NCBI RefSeq assembly: GCF_003627075.1 | Contig: NZ_CP032630.1 | Span: 930,001-994,000 of the forward strand | From: Protaetiibacter intestinalis | GTDB lineage: Bacteria > Actinomycetota > Actinomycetes > Actinomycetales > Microbacteriaceae | DNA: 64,000 nt | Reading direction: 5' to 3' | Shown: in pieces, positions 54,484-64,000 of the stretch | How positions within the stretch are numbered: the first letter of the stretch is position 1 | Layout: each line of letters begins with the position of its first letter | Program-made: the position numbers and the translations under genes | The notes under the pieces: model-generated | Told to the model about the DNA's origin: nothing | The model's input: the letters and a program-made list of their open reading frames with translations, nothing else | Databases searched by the model: none

Positions 54484-55392
54484 TCAGCGGCGGGTGACCT
54501 CGCCGACCGTGTTCGCGGCGCGGTCGAGCAGCGGGGGGCGCAGCAGCGCCCAGGCGCCGGCGATCGCGGCGAGCGAGACCAGGAAGACGGCGAAGCCCCA
54601 CCAGTCGGATGCGTCGCGCGCCGTGTAGATCGCGTTCAGGTTGCGCAGCGCGTCGGTGGCGAGCACGAGCACGACGTGCGTCACGGTGAACGCCACGAAG
54701 AAGAACATGACCGGCAGGTGCACGCGCGTCGCGAGCGCGAAGGGGTAGATCCGGTTCACGCGCGCGGCGTCGCGCGGCCAGTAGGCCGACATCCGCACGC
54801 CGGTGACGATCGCGAGCGGCGCCGCCACGAACACGACCGCGAAGTAGCTGAGCTGCTGCAGGGCGTTGTAGGTGACCCAGGCCTGCTCGAGCGGCCACTG
54901 GAGCGACGCGTACTGCAGCGTCGCCGAGAGCGCGTTCGGCACGACCGCCCAGTCGGTCGGGACGACGCGCATCCAGTGCCCGGTGGCGAACAGCAGCACG
55001 AGGTAGACGACGCCGTTCGCGACCCACAGCACGTCGAGCGCGAGGTGGGTCCAGACGGTGAGGCTCATCCGCCTGCGGCGGTTCCGTCGGGAGGTCCAGG
55101 TGGCGTCCGGGCGCTTCTCGCCGCGCGAGCGCCAGCCGGTGCGCACGATGAGCACGAGCAGCAGCGCGTTGAGGAAGTGCTGCCAGCCGAGCCACGCGGG
55201 GATGCCGACGGGCACGTCGGCGGGCATCGGCGCGTAGCCGGGGTAGCGGGCGAGGAACTGGGCCACGGGGTCGAGCGTCGTCAGCCAGCGGGCGACGAGC
55301 ACCACGACCACCGCGAACGCGACCAGCAGTGCGCCCGCGACGACCCAGCGGATGCGCCGCCGCCGGGGGTCGGATGGCGGCGCGGTCGTCAC
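54484..55392 (-). CDS. Cytochrome b-like membrane protein
   Basis: 302 aa, about six helices. His in membrane segments (WLGWQHFLNALLL near residue 67, LTVWTHLALDVLWVANG near residue 113, ATRVHLPVMFFF near residue 224, VTHVVLVLATD near residue 239) fit the four haem-ligand His of cytochrome b/b561-type domains. No partner oxidoreductase gene is adjacent, so the electron pathway is unknown. Confidence 0.8.
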   Translation of the reverse strand: MTTAPPSDPRRRRIRWVVAGALLVAFAVVVVLVARWLTTLDPVAQFLARYPGYAPMPADVPVGIPAWLGWQHFLNALLLVLIVRTGWRSRGEKRPDATWTSRRNRRRRMSLTVWTHLALDVLWVANGVVYLVLLFATGHWMRVVPTDWAVVPNALSATLQYASLQWPLEQAWVTYNALQQLSYFAVVFVAAPLAIVTGVRMSAYWPRDAARVNRIYPFALATRVHLPVMFFFVAFTVTHVVLVLATDALRNLNAIYTARDASDWWGFAVFLVSLAAIAGAWALLRPPLLDRAANTVGEVTRR

Positions 55393-55442
55393 CCTCGCAG
55401 ACTAGTCGAGGGCACCGGTGACGTTGGTCGTAGGGTGACGGG

Positions 55443-56567
55443 GTGCAGTGCGACTACTTCGACGCCGGGGTGTGCCGCTCGTGCACGCTCATGGGGGTCG
55501 GATACGACGCGCAGCTCGCGGGCAAGGTCGCGGATGCCGAGGGGCTGCTGGCCGCGTGGGCGGACGCCGTGTGGCTGCCGCCCGTGCCGTCGGCTCCGGA
55601 GGCCTTCCGCAACAAGGCGAAGATGGTCGTGGGCGGCACCGTCGAGGCGCCGACGCTCGGCATCCTCGACGCCGAGCGGCACGGGGTCGACCTGCAGGGC
55701 TGCGGGGTGCTCGCCCCGGGGCTGCGGGGCGCGTTCCCGGCCATCACGGCGTTCATCGCGCGCGCGCGGATCGTGCCCTACGACATCCCCGCGCGCCGTG
55801 GCGAGCTCAAGCACGTGCTGCTGACGGAGTCGCCCGACGGCCGCCTCATGCTGCGCTGGGTGCTGCGGTCGACGGAGGCGCTCGGCCGCATCCGCAAGCA
55901 CCTGCCCGAGCTGCTCGCCGGGCTGCCGCAGCTCGCCGTCGTGACCGCGAACCTGCTGCCCGAGCACAAGGCCGTGCTGGAGGGCGAGGAGGAGGTGGCG
56001 CTCACCGCCGACGAGTCGCTCGCGATGCGCCTCGACGACGTGACGCTGCACCTGCGCCCGGGCAGCTTCTTCCAGACCAACACGGCGATCGCGGCGGGCC
56101 TGTACCGGCAGGCGCGCGCGTGGGTCGACGAGCTCGCACCCCGCTCGGTGTGGGACCTGTACTGCGGCGTCGGCGGCTTCGCGCTGCATGTCGCGGCGCC
56201 CGGGCGGCGGGTGCTGGGCGTCGAGGTGAGCGCGCCCGCGATCGCCTCCGCGCGGCTCTCGGCCGCCGAGGCGGGGCTCGTCGACGTCTCGTTCGAGGTG
56301 GGGGATGCGACGGCGGTGGGCGGGGCGGATGCGCCGGAGCTCGTCATCGTGAACCCGCCGCGGCGCGGGCTCGGCGCCGAGCTGTGCGCGACACTCGAGT
56401 CCTCGCGGGTCGGATCGGTCGTCTACTCGAGCTGCAACGCCGCCTCACTCGCGCGCGACCTGGCCGCGATGCCCTCGCTGCGGCCCGAGCGCATCCGCGT
56501 CTTCGACATGTTCCCGCAGACCACCCACTACGAGGTGATGGTGCTGCTGCGTCGGGTGCACGACTGA
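55443..56567 (+). CDS. rlmC: 23S rRNA (uracil-747-C5)-methyltransferase RlmC
   Basis: 374 aa. Cys 3, 11 and 14 in MQCDYFDAGVCRSCTLM and a later Cys in LQGCGVLAPG form the 4Fe-4S cluster of the RumB/RlmC group. SAM site WDLYCGVGGFALH near residue 238, NPPRRGLG near residue 302 and the nucleophile in YSSCNAASLARDL near residue 325. GTG start at 55443. It ends 4 bp from the convergent efflux operon. Confidence 0.93.
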   Translation: MQCDYFDAGVCRSCTLMGVGYDAQLAGKVADAEGLLAAWADAVWLPPVPSAPEAFRNKAKMVVGGTVEAPTLGILDAERHGVDLQGCGVLAPGLRGAFPAITAFIARARIVPYDIPARRGELKHVLLTESPDGRLMLRWVLRSTEALGRIRKHLPELLAGLPQLAVVTANLLPEHKAVLEGEEEVALTADESLAMRLDDVTLHLRPGSFFQTNTAIAAGLYRQARAWVDELAPRSVWDLYCGVGGFALHVAAPGRRVLGVEVSAPAIASARLSAAEAGLVDVSFEVGDATAVGGADAPELVIVNPPRRGLGAELCATLESSRVGSVVYSSCNAASLARDLAAMPSLRPERIRVFDMFPQTTHYEVMVLLRRVHD

Positions 56568-56571
56568 GGCG

Positions 56572-58380
56572 TCAGCCGCCGAACGACGGCGGGCCGCCGC
56601 TGCCGGTGAAGGAGCCGCCACCGGTGAAGGAGCCGCCACCGAACGAGCCGCCGCCCGTGAAGGAGCCGCCGCCGAAACCGCCCGTGTCGCTCGAGGAGTC
56701 GGAGGTGATGTCGGCCGAGAGGTCGGCGATCACCACCTCGTCGCCCTCCGAGAGCCCCGAGGTGATCTCGACCGACTCGGTGCCGATCGCGCCCACCTCG
56801 ACGGGCACGCTCGTGAGCTCCCCGTCGACGAGCATCTGCACGGTGTGCTGGGTTCCGTCGACGTGCAGCGCCGAGAGCGGCACGGTGAGCACGTCGGTCG
56901 CCGCGGCGAGCTCGATCGTGACCTCGACGGCGGCGCCGTTGAGCAGCGTCGCGCCGGCCGGGTCGACGGCGATCTCGACCGTGTAGCTGGGGGTCGAGGT
57001 CTCCGAGACGTTCACGAAGCCGACCGACGACACGGTGGCCGCGTAGCTCGCCCCGCTCGACGTGACGACGGCGGTGCCGGTCTGGCCCGCCGCGACCTTC
57101 GCGATCTGCGCGAGCGTGACGGTCGCCTCGACGGTGTACCCGTCGTCGCCGATGATCGCGATGTACTGGGTCGACGATCCCGCCGTGACGTCGTCGCCCA
57201 CGGCGAAGCCCACGTAGGCGACCGTGCCCGCGATGGGCGTGGTCAGCTGCGCGGCCTGCAGCTCGTGCTGGGCGATCGCGAGCTGCGCCTCGGCCACCGA
57301 GATCTCGGCCTGGTCGGCCACGATGTCGGCCGCGGATGCGGTGGAGCCGGAGGAGCCGCCCGAGAAGGAGCCCGACGACGAGGTCGAGGAACCCGAGGAG
57401 GAGCCGGTCGAGCCGGAGCTCGAGCCGCCCGACGACGAGGTCGACGCGGATGCCGCGAGCGCGTCGCGGAGGGCCGTGACCGCCGTGTCGAGGTCGGTGA
57501 TGCCGGCCTGGACCGCCGTCTGCGCGGCGGCGACCACGCCCTGCGCGGTGCCGACCCCGCCGATCGCGGTCTGGCATTCGGCCAGCAGCGCCTGCACGGC
57601 CTCGAGGGTCAGCGGGGTCGCCTCGTCGGAGTCGCCCGCGTCGTCGCCGGAGTCGCCCGCGACCTCCGCGTCGCCGGCATCCGCGCCGTCGCCCGGGTCG
57701 TCGCCCGAGTCGTCGCCGAGGGTCGCGGCGAGGAACGGGGCGCACACGGTGGTCGCCGAGGCGGAGGAGCTCTCGGCGGCCGCGAGCGCGTCGGATGCGG
57801 TCGCGGCGAGCGTCAGCAGGCTCTGCTGGGCGGCGACGACCTGCTCGAGCGCGGCCGTGACCGCGGGATCGGTCGAACCGGTCGAGGGTCCGGAGCCGCC
57901 GGACCCCGAACCCGTGCCGGAATCCGAGGAACTCGAGGAGCCGGACGAGCTCGTGGACGTCTGCGAGGCGAGGTCGGTCGCGAGCTGCTGCTGCGCGTCG
58001 GCGAGGTCCGACTCCGCCGCGTCGACGGCGTCCTCGAGGTCGCCCGGGTCGATCGTGGCGAGCACGTCGCCCGCCTCCACCCGGTCGCCCACCTGCACGT
58101 TCAGCGCGTCGACCGTGCCGGATGCCGCGAAGGCGCGGTCGCGCCGGGTCGCGGAGGCGAGCGACCCGGTCACCGTGAGGGTCTCGTCGACCGAGCCGAC
58201 GCTCGCGACCGCCGTGCGGTAGCCGCCCGCCGTGTTCGCGGCGTTCGCCCACGCCATGCCGCCGCCGGCGAGCACGAGCGCACCCGTGACGACCCCGGCG
58301 CCGATCAGGCGGCCCTTCGTGAACCAGCCCCGGAATCCGGTCTTCTTCTTCGTCTTCTTCACCACGTTCGTCTCCGTCAT
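56572..58380 (-). CDS. Efflux ABC-associated periplasmic adaptor (HlyD-like), second copy
   Basis: 602 aa, long for an adaptor. Basic N-terminus [16 protein letters not shown], one transmembrane helix (residues ~26-48), then a lipoyl/barrel-sandwich half starting [15 protein letters not shown], a long helical hairpin interrupted by Ser/Gly/Asp-rich inserts (residues ~150-175 and ~235-262), the second half [19 protein letters not shown] near residue 388, a beta barrel and a Gly/Phe/Ser-rich tail. Overlaps the permease gene (ATGA). It couples the transporter to the outside face of the membrane. Confidence 0.85.
   Translation of the reverse strand: MTETNVVKKTKKKTGFRGWFTKGRLIGAGVVTGALVLAGGGMAWANAANTAGGYRTAVASVGSVDETLTVTGSLASATRRDRAFAASGTVDALNVQVGDRVEAGDVLATIDPGDLEDAVDAAESDLADAQQQLATDLASQTSTSSSGSSSSSDSGTGSGSGGSGPSTGSTDPAVTAALEQVVAAQQSLLTLAATASDALAAAESSSASATTVCAPFLAATLGDDSGDDPGDGADAGDAEVAGDSGDDAGDSDEATPLTLEAVQALLAECQTAIGGVGTAQGVVAAAQTAVQAGITDLDTAVTALRDALAASASTSSSGGSSSGSTGSSSGSSTSSSGSFSGGSSGSTASAADIVADQAEISVAEAQLAIAQHELQAAQLTTPIAGTVAYVGFAVGDDVTAGSSTQYIAIIGDDGYTVEATVTLAQIAKVAAGQTGTAVVTSSGASYAATVSSVGFVNVSETSTPSYTVEIAVDPAGATLLNGAAVEVTIELAAATDVLTVPLSALHVDGTQHTVQMLVDGELTSVPVEVGAIGTESVEITSGLSEGDEVVIADLSADITSDSSSDTGGFGGGSFTGGGSFGGGSFTGGGSFTGSGGPPSFGG
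56590..56680. repeat. Short tandem repeats encoding the Gly-rich adaptor tail
   Basis: Units of 18-24 bp with GTGAAGGAGCCGCC recur four times; on the coding strand they encode GGGSFTG-type repeats. Confidence 0.7.
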
Positions 58381-59605
58381 TCCGTGCGCAGGGCGTCGAT
58401 GGGGGCGAGGCGCGCGGCGCGCGTGGCGGGGTAGACCCCGAACACGATGCCGATCGCGATCGACACGGCGAGCGCCCCCGCGACCGCCGGGCCCGAGAGC
58501 ACGACCGAGCTGCCGATGATGCCGGGCAGCACGAGGGTGCCGAGCGCGCCGAGCGCCGCACCGAGGATGCCGCCGCCGAGGCCGAGGATCGCCGCCTCGG
58601 TGAGGAACTGCCGCCGGATCGCCCACGGCGGGGCGCCGAGCGCCTTGCGCAGGCCGATCTCGCGGGTGCGCTCCGTCACCGAGACGAGCATGATGTTCAT
58701 CACGCCGATGCCGCCGACGAGCAGCGAGAGCGCCGCGATGCCGGTGAGCAGGATCGTGAGGGTCTGGTAGATGGAGGTCGCCGTCTCGACGAGCGCCTCC
58801 TGGCTCGCGATCGAGAAGTCGGAGTCGTCGCTCGAGGTGATGCCGTGGCGGTTCAGCAGGATGGTCTGCGCCTCCTGGTAGGCGGCGGCGAGCTGGTCGG
58901 CGGATGCCGCCTGCACGTACACGGTCGACACGCTCGAGGCGGAGGTGCCGCCGACGAGCACGTTCGCGACCGTCGAGATCGGCGCGATCGCGACGTCGTC
59001 GAGGTTGGAGGAGCTGTCGGAGCCAGCGGATGCCAGCACGCCCACGATCTCGAAGGAGGTGCCGTCGATCTCGACCGTCTGCCCGACGACGCCCGTGCGC
59101 CCGAACAGCTCGGTCGCCGTCTCCGAGCCGAGCACGACGACCTTCGCGGCCTGGTCGACGTCCTCCTGCGTGAAGAAGGAGCCCGACTCGAGTTCGCGCG
59201 CCCGCACGTCGAGCCACGACACGGTCGTGCCGGTGACGGAGGTGGTCCAGTTGGTGTCGTTCGCCTCGAGGGCGAGCGAGGTGGTCTTCTCGGGCGCGAC
59301 CGCGGCGATGTCGGGCGCGTTCACCTCGGAGGTGAGCGCCTCGGCGTCGGCGAGGGTGAGGGTCGTCGAGGTGCCGAAGCCGCCGCGCATCCCGGAGGAG
59401 TCGGTCGAGGAGCCGGGCGACACGATCAGCAGGTTGCTGCCGAGCGAGTCGATCTGCGCCGAGACGTCCTTCTGGGTGCCGAGGCCGAGGCCCACGGTGA
59501 GGATGACGGCCGCGATGCCGATGAGGATGCCGAGCACGGTGAGCAGCGAGCGCATCGCGTGCGAGCGCACCGCCGACCAGGCCGTGTGCAGGGTCTCCGT
59601 CCAGT

Positions 59606-59609
<4 letters not shown>
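58377..59609 (-). CDS. MacB-like ABC transporter permease
   Basis: 410 aa. One helix near residues 20-45, a ~220-residue extracellular MacB domain ([34 protein letters not shown]) and three C-terminal helices with the FtsX pattern [20 protein letters not shown] near residue 290. GTG 59609 overlaps the ATPase stop. Works as a mechanotransmitter exporter with the ATPase and adaptors. Confidence 0.92.
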
Positions 59610-60312
<703 letters not shown>

Positions 60313-60316
<4 letters not shown>

Positions 60317-61578
60317 CCGTTCGACCCCTGGCCGCCGAAGCCGCCCTGACCGCCCTGGCCGCCGCTCGGGAAGTTGCCGCCGTCGGGGAAGCTGCCGCCG
60401 TCGGGCGGGGTGAAGTCGCCGTCACCGCCCGGGAAGCCACCGCCGCCCGGGAACCCGCCCGTCGAGCCCTCGTTGCCCTCGCCCGGGGTGAAGGACGCCA
60501 CGAGCACCTCGTCGCCCTCGCTGAGGCCCGCGGTGATCTCGGTGAGGTTGCCGACGGTCTCGCCGACGGTGACGGTGGCCGTGGTGCGGGTGCCGTCGGA
60601 GCCGACGAGTGTCACGGTGCTCGTGCCGTCGTCGCCGGTCGTGACGGCCGCGCTCGGCACGGTGAGCACGTCGGCGCGGCTCTCGTAGACGATCTCGAGG
60701 TCGACGGCGACGCCGTCGAAGAGCCCGTCGGCGGTGCCGTCGACGGTGACCGTCACGGGGTAGGCGGCCGCGCCCGAGCTCGTGGAGGGGAGCATGCCGA
60801 CCTCGGAGACGGTGCCCTCGAGGGTCGTGCCGTCGTCGGTCGTGAGGTGCACGGCGTCACCCGCGGCGATGAGCGCGACATCCGACTCGCCGACCGTCGC
60901 ATCCACGCTCCAGGCGTCGGTGCCGACGATCGTGAAGGCCGAGGTGCTCGAGCTGCTCGAGGAGGTCGAGCCGCCCATGCCGCCCGAGGAGCCGCTGCTC
61001 GAGGAGCCGACCGTGTCGCCCACCTCGATGCCGATCGAGGTGATCGTGCCGGCGACGGGGGCGAGCAGGGTCGCGCCGTCGAGCGCGGACTGCGCGCTGT
61101 CGACGCCCGCCTCGGCGACCTCGACGGCGGCGGCATCCGCGGCGATCTGCGCCTTGTCGGCGGCCGAGCCGCTCGACGAGGACTTCGCGTCGGCGAGGCG
61201 GGCCTGGGCGGATGCCAGGGTCGCCTTCGCCTCGAGCAGCTCGGCGTCGAGGGTGAGGGTGTCGATCGTCGCGAGCTGCTGGCCGGCCGTGACCACCTGC
61301 CCCTCGGCCACATCCACCGTGAGCACGGTGCCCGAGCCCTCGAAGTCGACCGTCTCGTTGACGAGCGGCGTGAGGGTGCCGCTCGTGGTGACGGTCTGCT
61401 CGAGCGTCTCGAGGCTCGCCTGGGCGGTCATGTCGAACGACTGCGCCTGCGCCTGCTGCTGCGATCCGGGGATCGCGAATCCGAACACGTAGACGGCCGT
61501 GCCGCCGAGTACCAGCACGACCGCCGCGCCGATGATGATCCAGGTGCGCGTGCGGACGCGCTTCAGGAACGATGCCAC
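60313..61578 (-). CDS. Efflux ABC-associated periplasmic adaptor (HlyD-like), first copy
   Basis: 421 aa. N-terminal helix TWIIIGAAVVLVLGGTAVYV (residues ~12-31), lipoyl halves at TSGTLTPLVNETVDF and LLAPVAGTITSIGIEVGD, a Ser-rich insert near residues 192-213, a barrel domain ending [19 protein letters not shown] and a tail of GGFPGG-type repeats. First gene of the efflux operon. YknX-like in role. Confidence 0.9.
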
Positions 61579-61702
61579 CGAAAGCCTCCTCGAGCCCGGG
61601 CCGGGCGCGCCGGGTCTCGGATGCGACGGTAGGGAGTCCCGGTGGACGGTTCGCTACCCGTTCCTATGCGGAGCCTGGGAACCCCGCCCCCTCCACCTCT
61701 GC

Positions 61703-61763
61703 GCTGAGTGGTCGGTTTCTCGCCCCATTTCCCCCTTTTGGGGCGAGAAACCGACCAGTCAGC
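61703..61763. repeat. Family C-related inverted repeat between divergent genes
   Basis: Arms at 61703-61727 and 61739-61763 share the outer part GGTCGGTTTCT with the copies at 23.7 and 38.7 kb, but the core is different (CGCCCCA around a TTTCCCCCTTT loop). One mismatch in 25 bp. Confidence 0.75.
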
Positions 61764-61818
61764 GACGGGGGCTTGAGGGATGGGGGGCGGGGTCGGGGGT
61801 GCGGCCTAGAGTGGCCGC

Positions 61819-63168
61819 ATGGCCAAGACCCCCGCACCCGGCTTCGCGTGCAGCGAGTGCGGGTGGACGGGGGCGAAGTGGATGGGGCGCTGCCCCGAAT
61901 GCCAGGCGTGGGGCTCGGTCGTCGAGCGCGGGGCGCCGACGACGAAGGTGGCCCCGGCCGCCGTGCCGGCCGCGCGTGCGGCGCGGCCCATCACCGACCA
62001 CGTCGTCGACGACGCCACCCACCGGCCCACCGGCATCGGCGAGTTCGACCGCGTGCTCGGCGGCGGGCTCGTGCCGGGCGCCGCGGTGCTCGTCTCGGGT
62101 GAGCCGGGGGTCGGCAAGTCGACGCTGCTGCTCGAGGTGGCGGCCCGCGCCGCCCGCCGCGGCACGCGCGTGCTCTACGTCTCGGGCGAGGAGTCGGCCG
62201 GTCAGGTGCGGCTGCGCGCCGAGCGCACGGGCGCCCTCGACGACGAGCTCTACCTCGCCTCCGAGACCGACCTCGCCACCGTGCTCGGCCACGTCGACGC
62301 CGTGCGACCCGGCCTGCTCGTCGTCGACTCGGTGCAGACGATCGCCTCCGCCCTGTCGGATGGCGCCCCCGGTCAGCCCGCGCAGGTGCGCGAGGTGGCG
62401 GGCACCCTCATCCGCGTCGCGAAGGAGCGCTCGATCCCGCTGCTGCTCGTCGGTCACGTCACGAAAGACGGAACGATCGCCGGCCCCCGGGTGCTCGAGC
62501 ACCTCGTCGACGTCGTGCTGAGCTTCGACGGCGACCGCCAGACGGCGCTGCGTTTCGTGCGCGCCCTCAAGAACCGCTTCGGCCCCACCGACGAGGCGGG
62601 CTGCTTCGAGATGACGGGCGATGGCATCGCCGAAGTGCCCGACCCGTCGGGCCTCTTCCTCTCGCGCACCCGCACCCCCGTGCCGGGCACCTGCGTCACG
62701 GTCACGCTCGAGGGGCGCCGGGCGCTCCCGGTCGAGGTGCAGGCGCTCGTCGTCGACACGAGCGCCCCCAACCCGCGCCGCATCGTGAGCGGCGTCGACG
62801 GCGCGCGCGTCGCCATGCTGCTCGCGGTGCTCGAGAAGCGCTGCCGCATCAGGCTCTCCGACAAGGAGGTCTACGTCTCGACGGTGGGCGGCATCCGCCT
62901 CGCCGAGCCCGGCTCCGACCTCGCGATCGCGCTCGCGATCGCCTCCGCGGCGAAGGACCGCCCGTTGCCGCGCACCCTCGCGGCGATCGGCGAGATCAGT
63001 CTCGCGGGCGAGGTGCGCGCCGTCGCGGGCGGCCGGCAACGGGTCTCCGAGGCCACCCGGCTCGGCTACACGACGATCGTCGATGCGGAGGCGGGCTCGA
63101 TCCAGACCGCCGAGTCGCTCGCCTTCTCGGCGCGCGTCCTCGAGCGGGTCGACGCCCCCGCGTTCTGA
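61819..63168 (+). CDS. radA: DNA repair protein RadA
   Basis: 449 aa RecA-family helicase for recombination intermediates. Zinc finger CSECGWTGAKWMGRCPEC at residues ~11-28, Walker A SGEPGVGKSTLLLE near residue 93, the RadA-specific KNRFGPTDE near residue 250 and a C-terminal Lon-protease-like domain (ISLAGEVRAVAGGRQRV). Full-length and intact. Confidence 0.95.
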   Translation: MAKTPAPGFACSECGWTGAKWMGRCPECQAWGSVVERGAPTTKVAPAAVPAARAARPITDHVVDDATHRPTGIGEFDRVLGGGLVPGAAVLVSGEPGVGKSTLLLEVAARAARRGTRVLYVSGEESAGQVRLRAERTGALDDELYLASETDLATVLGHVDAVRPGLLVVDSVQTIASALSDGAPGQPAQVREVAGTLIRVAKERSIPLLLVGHVTKDGTIAGPRVLEHLVDVVLSFDGDRQTALRFVRALKNRFGPTDEAGCFEMTGDGIAEVPDPSGLFLSRTRTPVPGTCVTVTLEGRRALPVEVQALVVDTSAPNPRRIVSGVDGARVAMLLAVLEKRCRIRLSDKEVYVSTVGGIRLAEPGSDLAIALAIASAAKDRPLPRTLAAIGEISLAGEVRAVAGGRQRVSEATRLGYTTIVDAEAGSIQTAESLAFSARVLERVDAPAF

Positions 63169-63187
63169 CGCGGCCCTCCGGCCCCGC

Positions 63188-64000
63188 TCAGGCGAGGCGC
63201 CGGCGCACCACGAGCAGCAGCACGACACCGCCCGCGACCGCGAAGGCGCCCGCGAGGGTCCACGGCAGCGGGTCGACGCCGGTCGCGGCGATCTCGGCCT
63301 CGGTCTTCACGAGCGTGTTGTCGATCACGACCTCCACGGTCGTGCCCGGCGTGATCGTGAACTCGGCGTCGTAGCTCGCGAGGGCGACCGCCGGTCCGCC
63401 GTCGACCGACACCGTCGTGACCGTCGTCGCGCGCACGTCATCCGCGGCGCCGGTCTCCGGCTCGGTGATCCGGCACACGGTGCCGTGCATCACGGTGTAC
63501 GCCTGCTCGGTCTCGGACTCGCCGACGGGCACGCTGAACTCGAACAGGTCGCTGCCGTTCGGCCAGTCCGGCTCGGTGCAGGAGAGCTGCAGCTGCGCCT
63601 CGCCCGGCCGCAGCCCCGTGTCGGAGGTCGTCAGCTTCCGCACCGTGAGGTCGGATGCCGGAACCCACTCGTTCGTGAACGCGCAGTCCGCCTGCGAGTC
63701 GTCGGTCGTGAGCTCGACGACGACGGATGCGGCGAGGCGGTCCATCGACACCTGGTTCACCCCGCAGTCGATGTCGAGCACGTGCCAGTGGCCCTCGGTC
63801 GACCACGCGGGCAGCAGCTCCTGGATCTGGAAGTACGACGCCGGGTCGACGACGATGCCCGTCATCGGGTCGCTCGTCGAGTCGACGACGGCCTCCACCG
63901 GGGTGCCCTCCGCCGTCGTGGTCGCGCTCGCCGAGTAGCGGCCCTGCGTGACGACGGCACCGTCGGCATCGAGGCTGTCGATCGCGTAGGGGAAGGCGCC
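63188..64000 (-). CDS. C-terminal part of a cell-wall surface protein with sortase-like signal (runs off window)
   Basis: 271 residues are visible; the frame is open to the window end, so the N-terminus is missing. Beta-rich repeats with conserved Cys (DCAFTNEWVPASDLTV, RITEPETGA) resemble DUF5979/collagen-binding-B-like surface repeats. The end has IAATGVDPLPW, a hydrophobic helix and RRRLA, the layout of an LPXTG-type sorting signal in the LAxTG-like form common in actinobacteria. Confidence 0.8.
   Translation of the reverse strand, partial: GAFPYAIDSLDADGAVVTQGRYSASATTTAEGTPVEAVVDSTSDPMTGIVVDPASYFQIQELLPAWSTEGHWHVLDIDCGVNQVSMDRLAASVVVELTTDDSQADCAFTNEWVPASDLTVRKLTTSDTGLRPGEAQLQLSCTEPDWPNGSDLFEFSVPVGESETEQAYTVMHGTVCRITEPETGAADDVRATTVTTVSVDGGPAVALASYDAEFTITPGTTVEVVIDNTLVKTEAEIAATGVDPLPWTLAGAFAVAGGVVLLLVVRRRLA

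Noticed and set aside
56590..56680. Regularly spaced repeats suggestive of a CRISPR array
   Set aside because: Units are short, contiguous, in frame and encode a Gly/Ser-rich protein tail.

Overview
The window is about 70% GC with mostly short intergenic gaps. Many start and stop codons overlap as ATGA or GTGA. The gene content (Lhr next to Nei, YknXYZ-type efflux, RadA, a sortase-type wall protein, many ECF/IclR/HxlR/DeoR/LacI regulators) and the frequent hexamer GGATGC/GCATCC point to an actinobacterium, most likely a Microbacteriaceae member. It reads as ordinary chromosome rich in carbohydrate and organic-acid catabolism. I see no phage, insertion sequence, CRISPR array or rRNA. One tRNA gene is present, tRNA-Ser(CGA).

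Layout. 1-5.2 kb: DNA repair pair Lhr (5' end cut by the window) and a Nei-type glycosylase. 5.2-9.1 kb (minus): ECF sigma factor, a membrane anti-sigma-like protein and a large exported protein. 9.2-16.4 kb: single housekeeping or unknown genes (EamA exporter, LLM oxidoreductase, small alarmone synthetase, HxlR/NmrA divergon, RlmG-like methyltransferase, tRNA-Ser, DUF2277, DUF1801). 16.4-21.6 kb: a LacI-controlled operon of MFS transporter, GH2 glycosidase and DUF2804 protein with a palindromic operator. 21.6-23.7 kb: VOC protein with HxlR regulator, then a cation efflux transporter.

23.8-38.7 kb is a catabolic island for an unidentified small organic compound. It has three IclR regulators, a Pot-type ABC importer, Fe-alcohol dehydrogenase, aldehyde dehydrogenase, cyclase-family hydrolase, DUF6282 metallohydrolase, BKACE, bicupin, HpcH aldolase and SDR. 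38.7-50.8 kb is a sugar island: a CUT1-type ABC importer, SIS isomerase, two PfkB kinases, class II aldolase, GH4 glycosidase with the CHSV signature of alpha-galactosidases, a GH-like lipoprotein, an amidohydrolase and a DeoR regulator. This set resembles a tagatose-phosphate route for galactosides or amino-galactosides. 50.8-53.2 kb: a PEP-mutase-like protein and a secreted GH11 xylanase with two nearly identical binding modules. 53.3-56.6 kb: enoyl-CoA hydratase-like, DUF2200, cytochrome b-like membrane protein and RlmC. 56.6-61.6 kb: an ABC efflux operon with two adaptor proteins. 61.8-64 kb: RadA and the C-terminal end of a surface protein.

The most unusual non-genic signal is a set of long inverted-repeat elements in at least five sequence families. 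Most lie between convergent genes. One relative of family A lies inside the lhr reading frame, and two 88-bp copies share gene stop codons. Several operators can be proposed from the sequence: TTC-N7-GAA sites at the IclR genes and a bipartite motif shared by the two divergent promoters of the sugar island.
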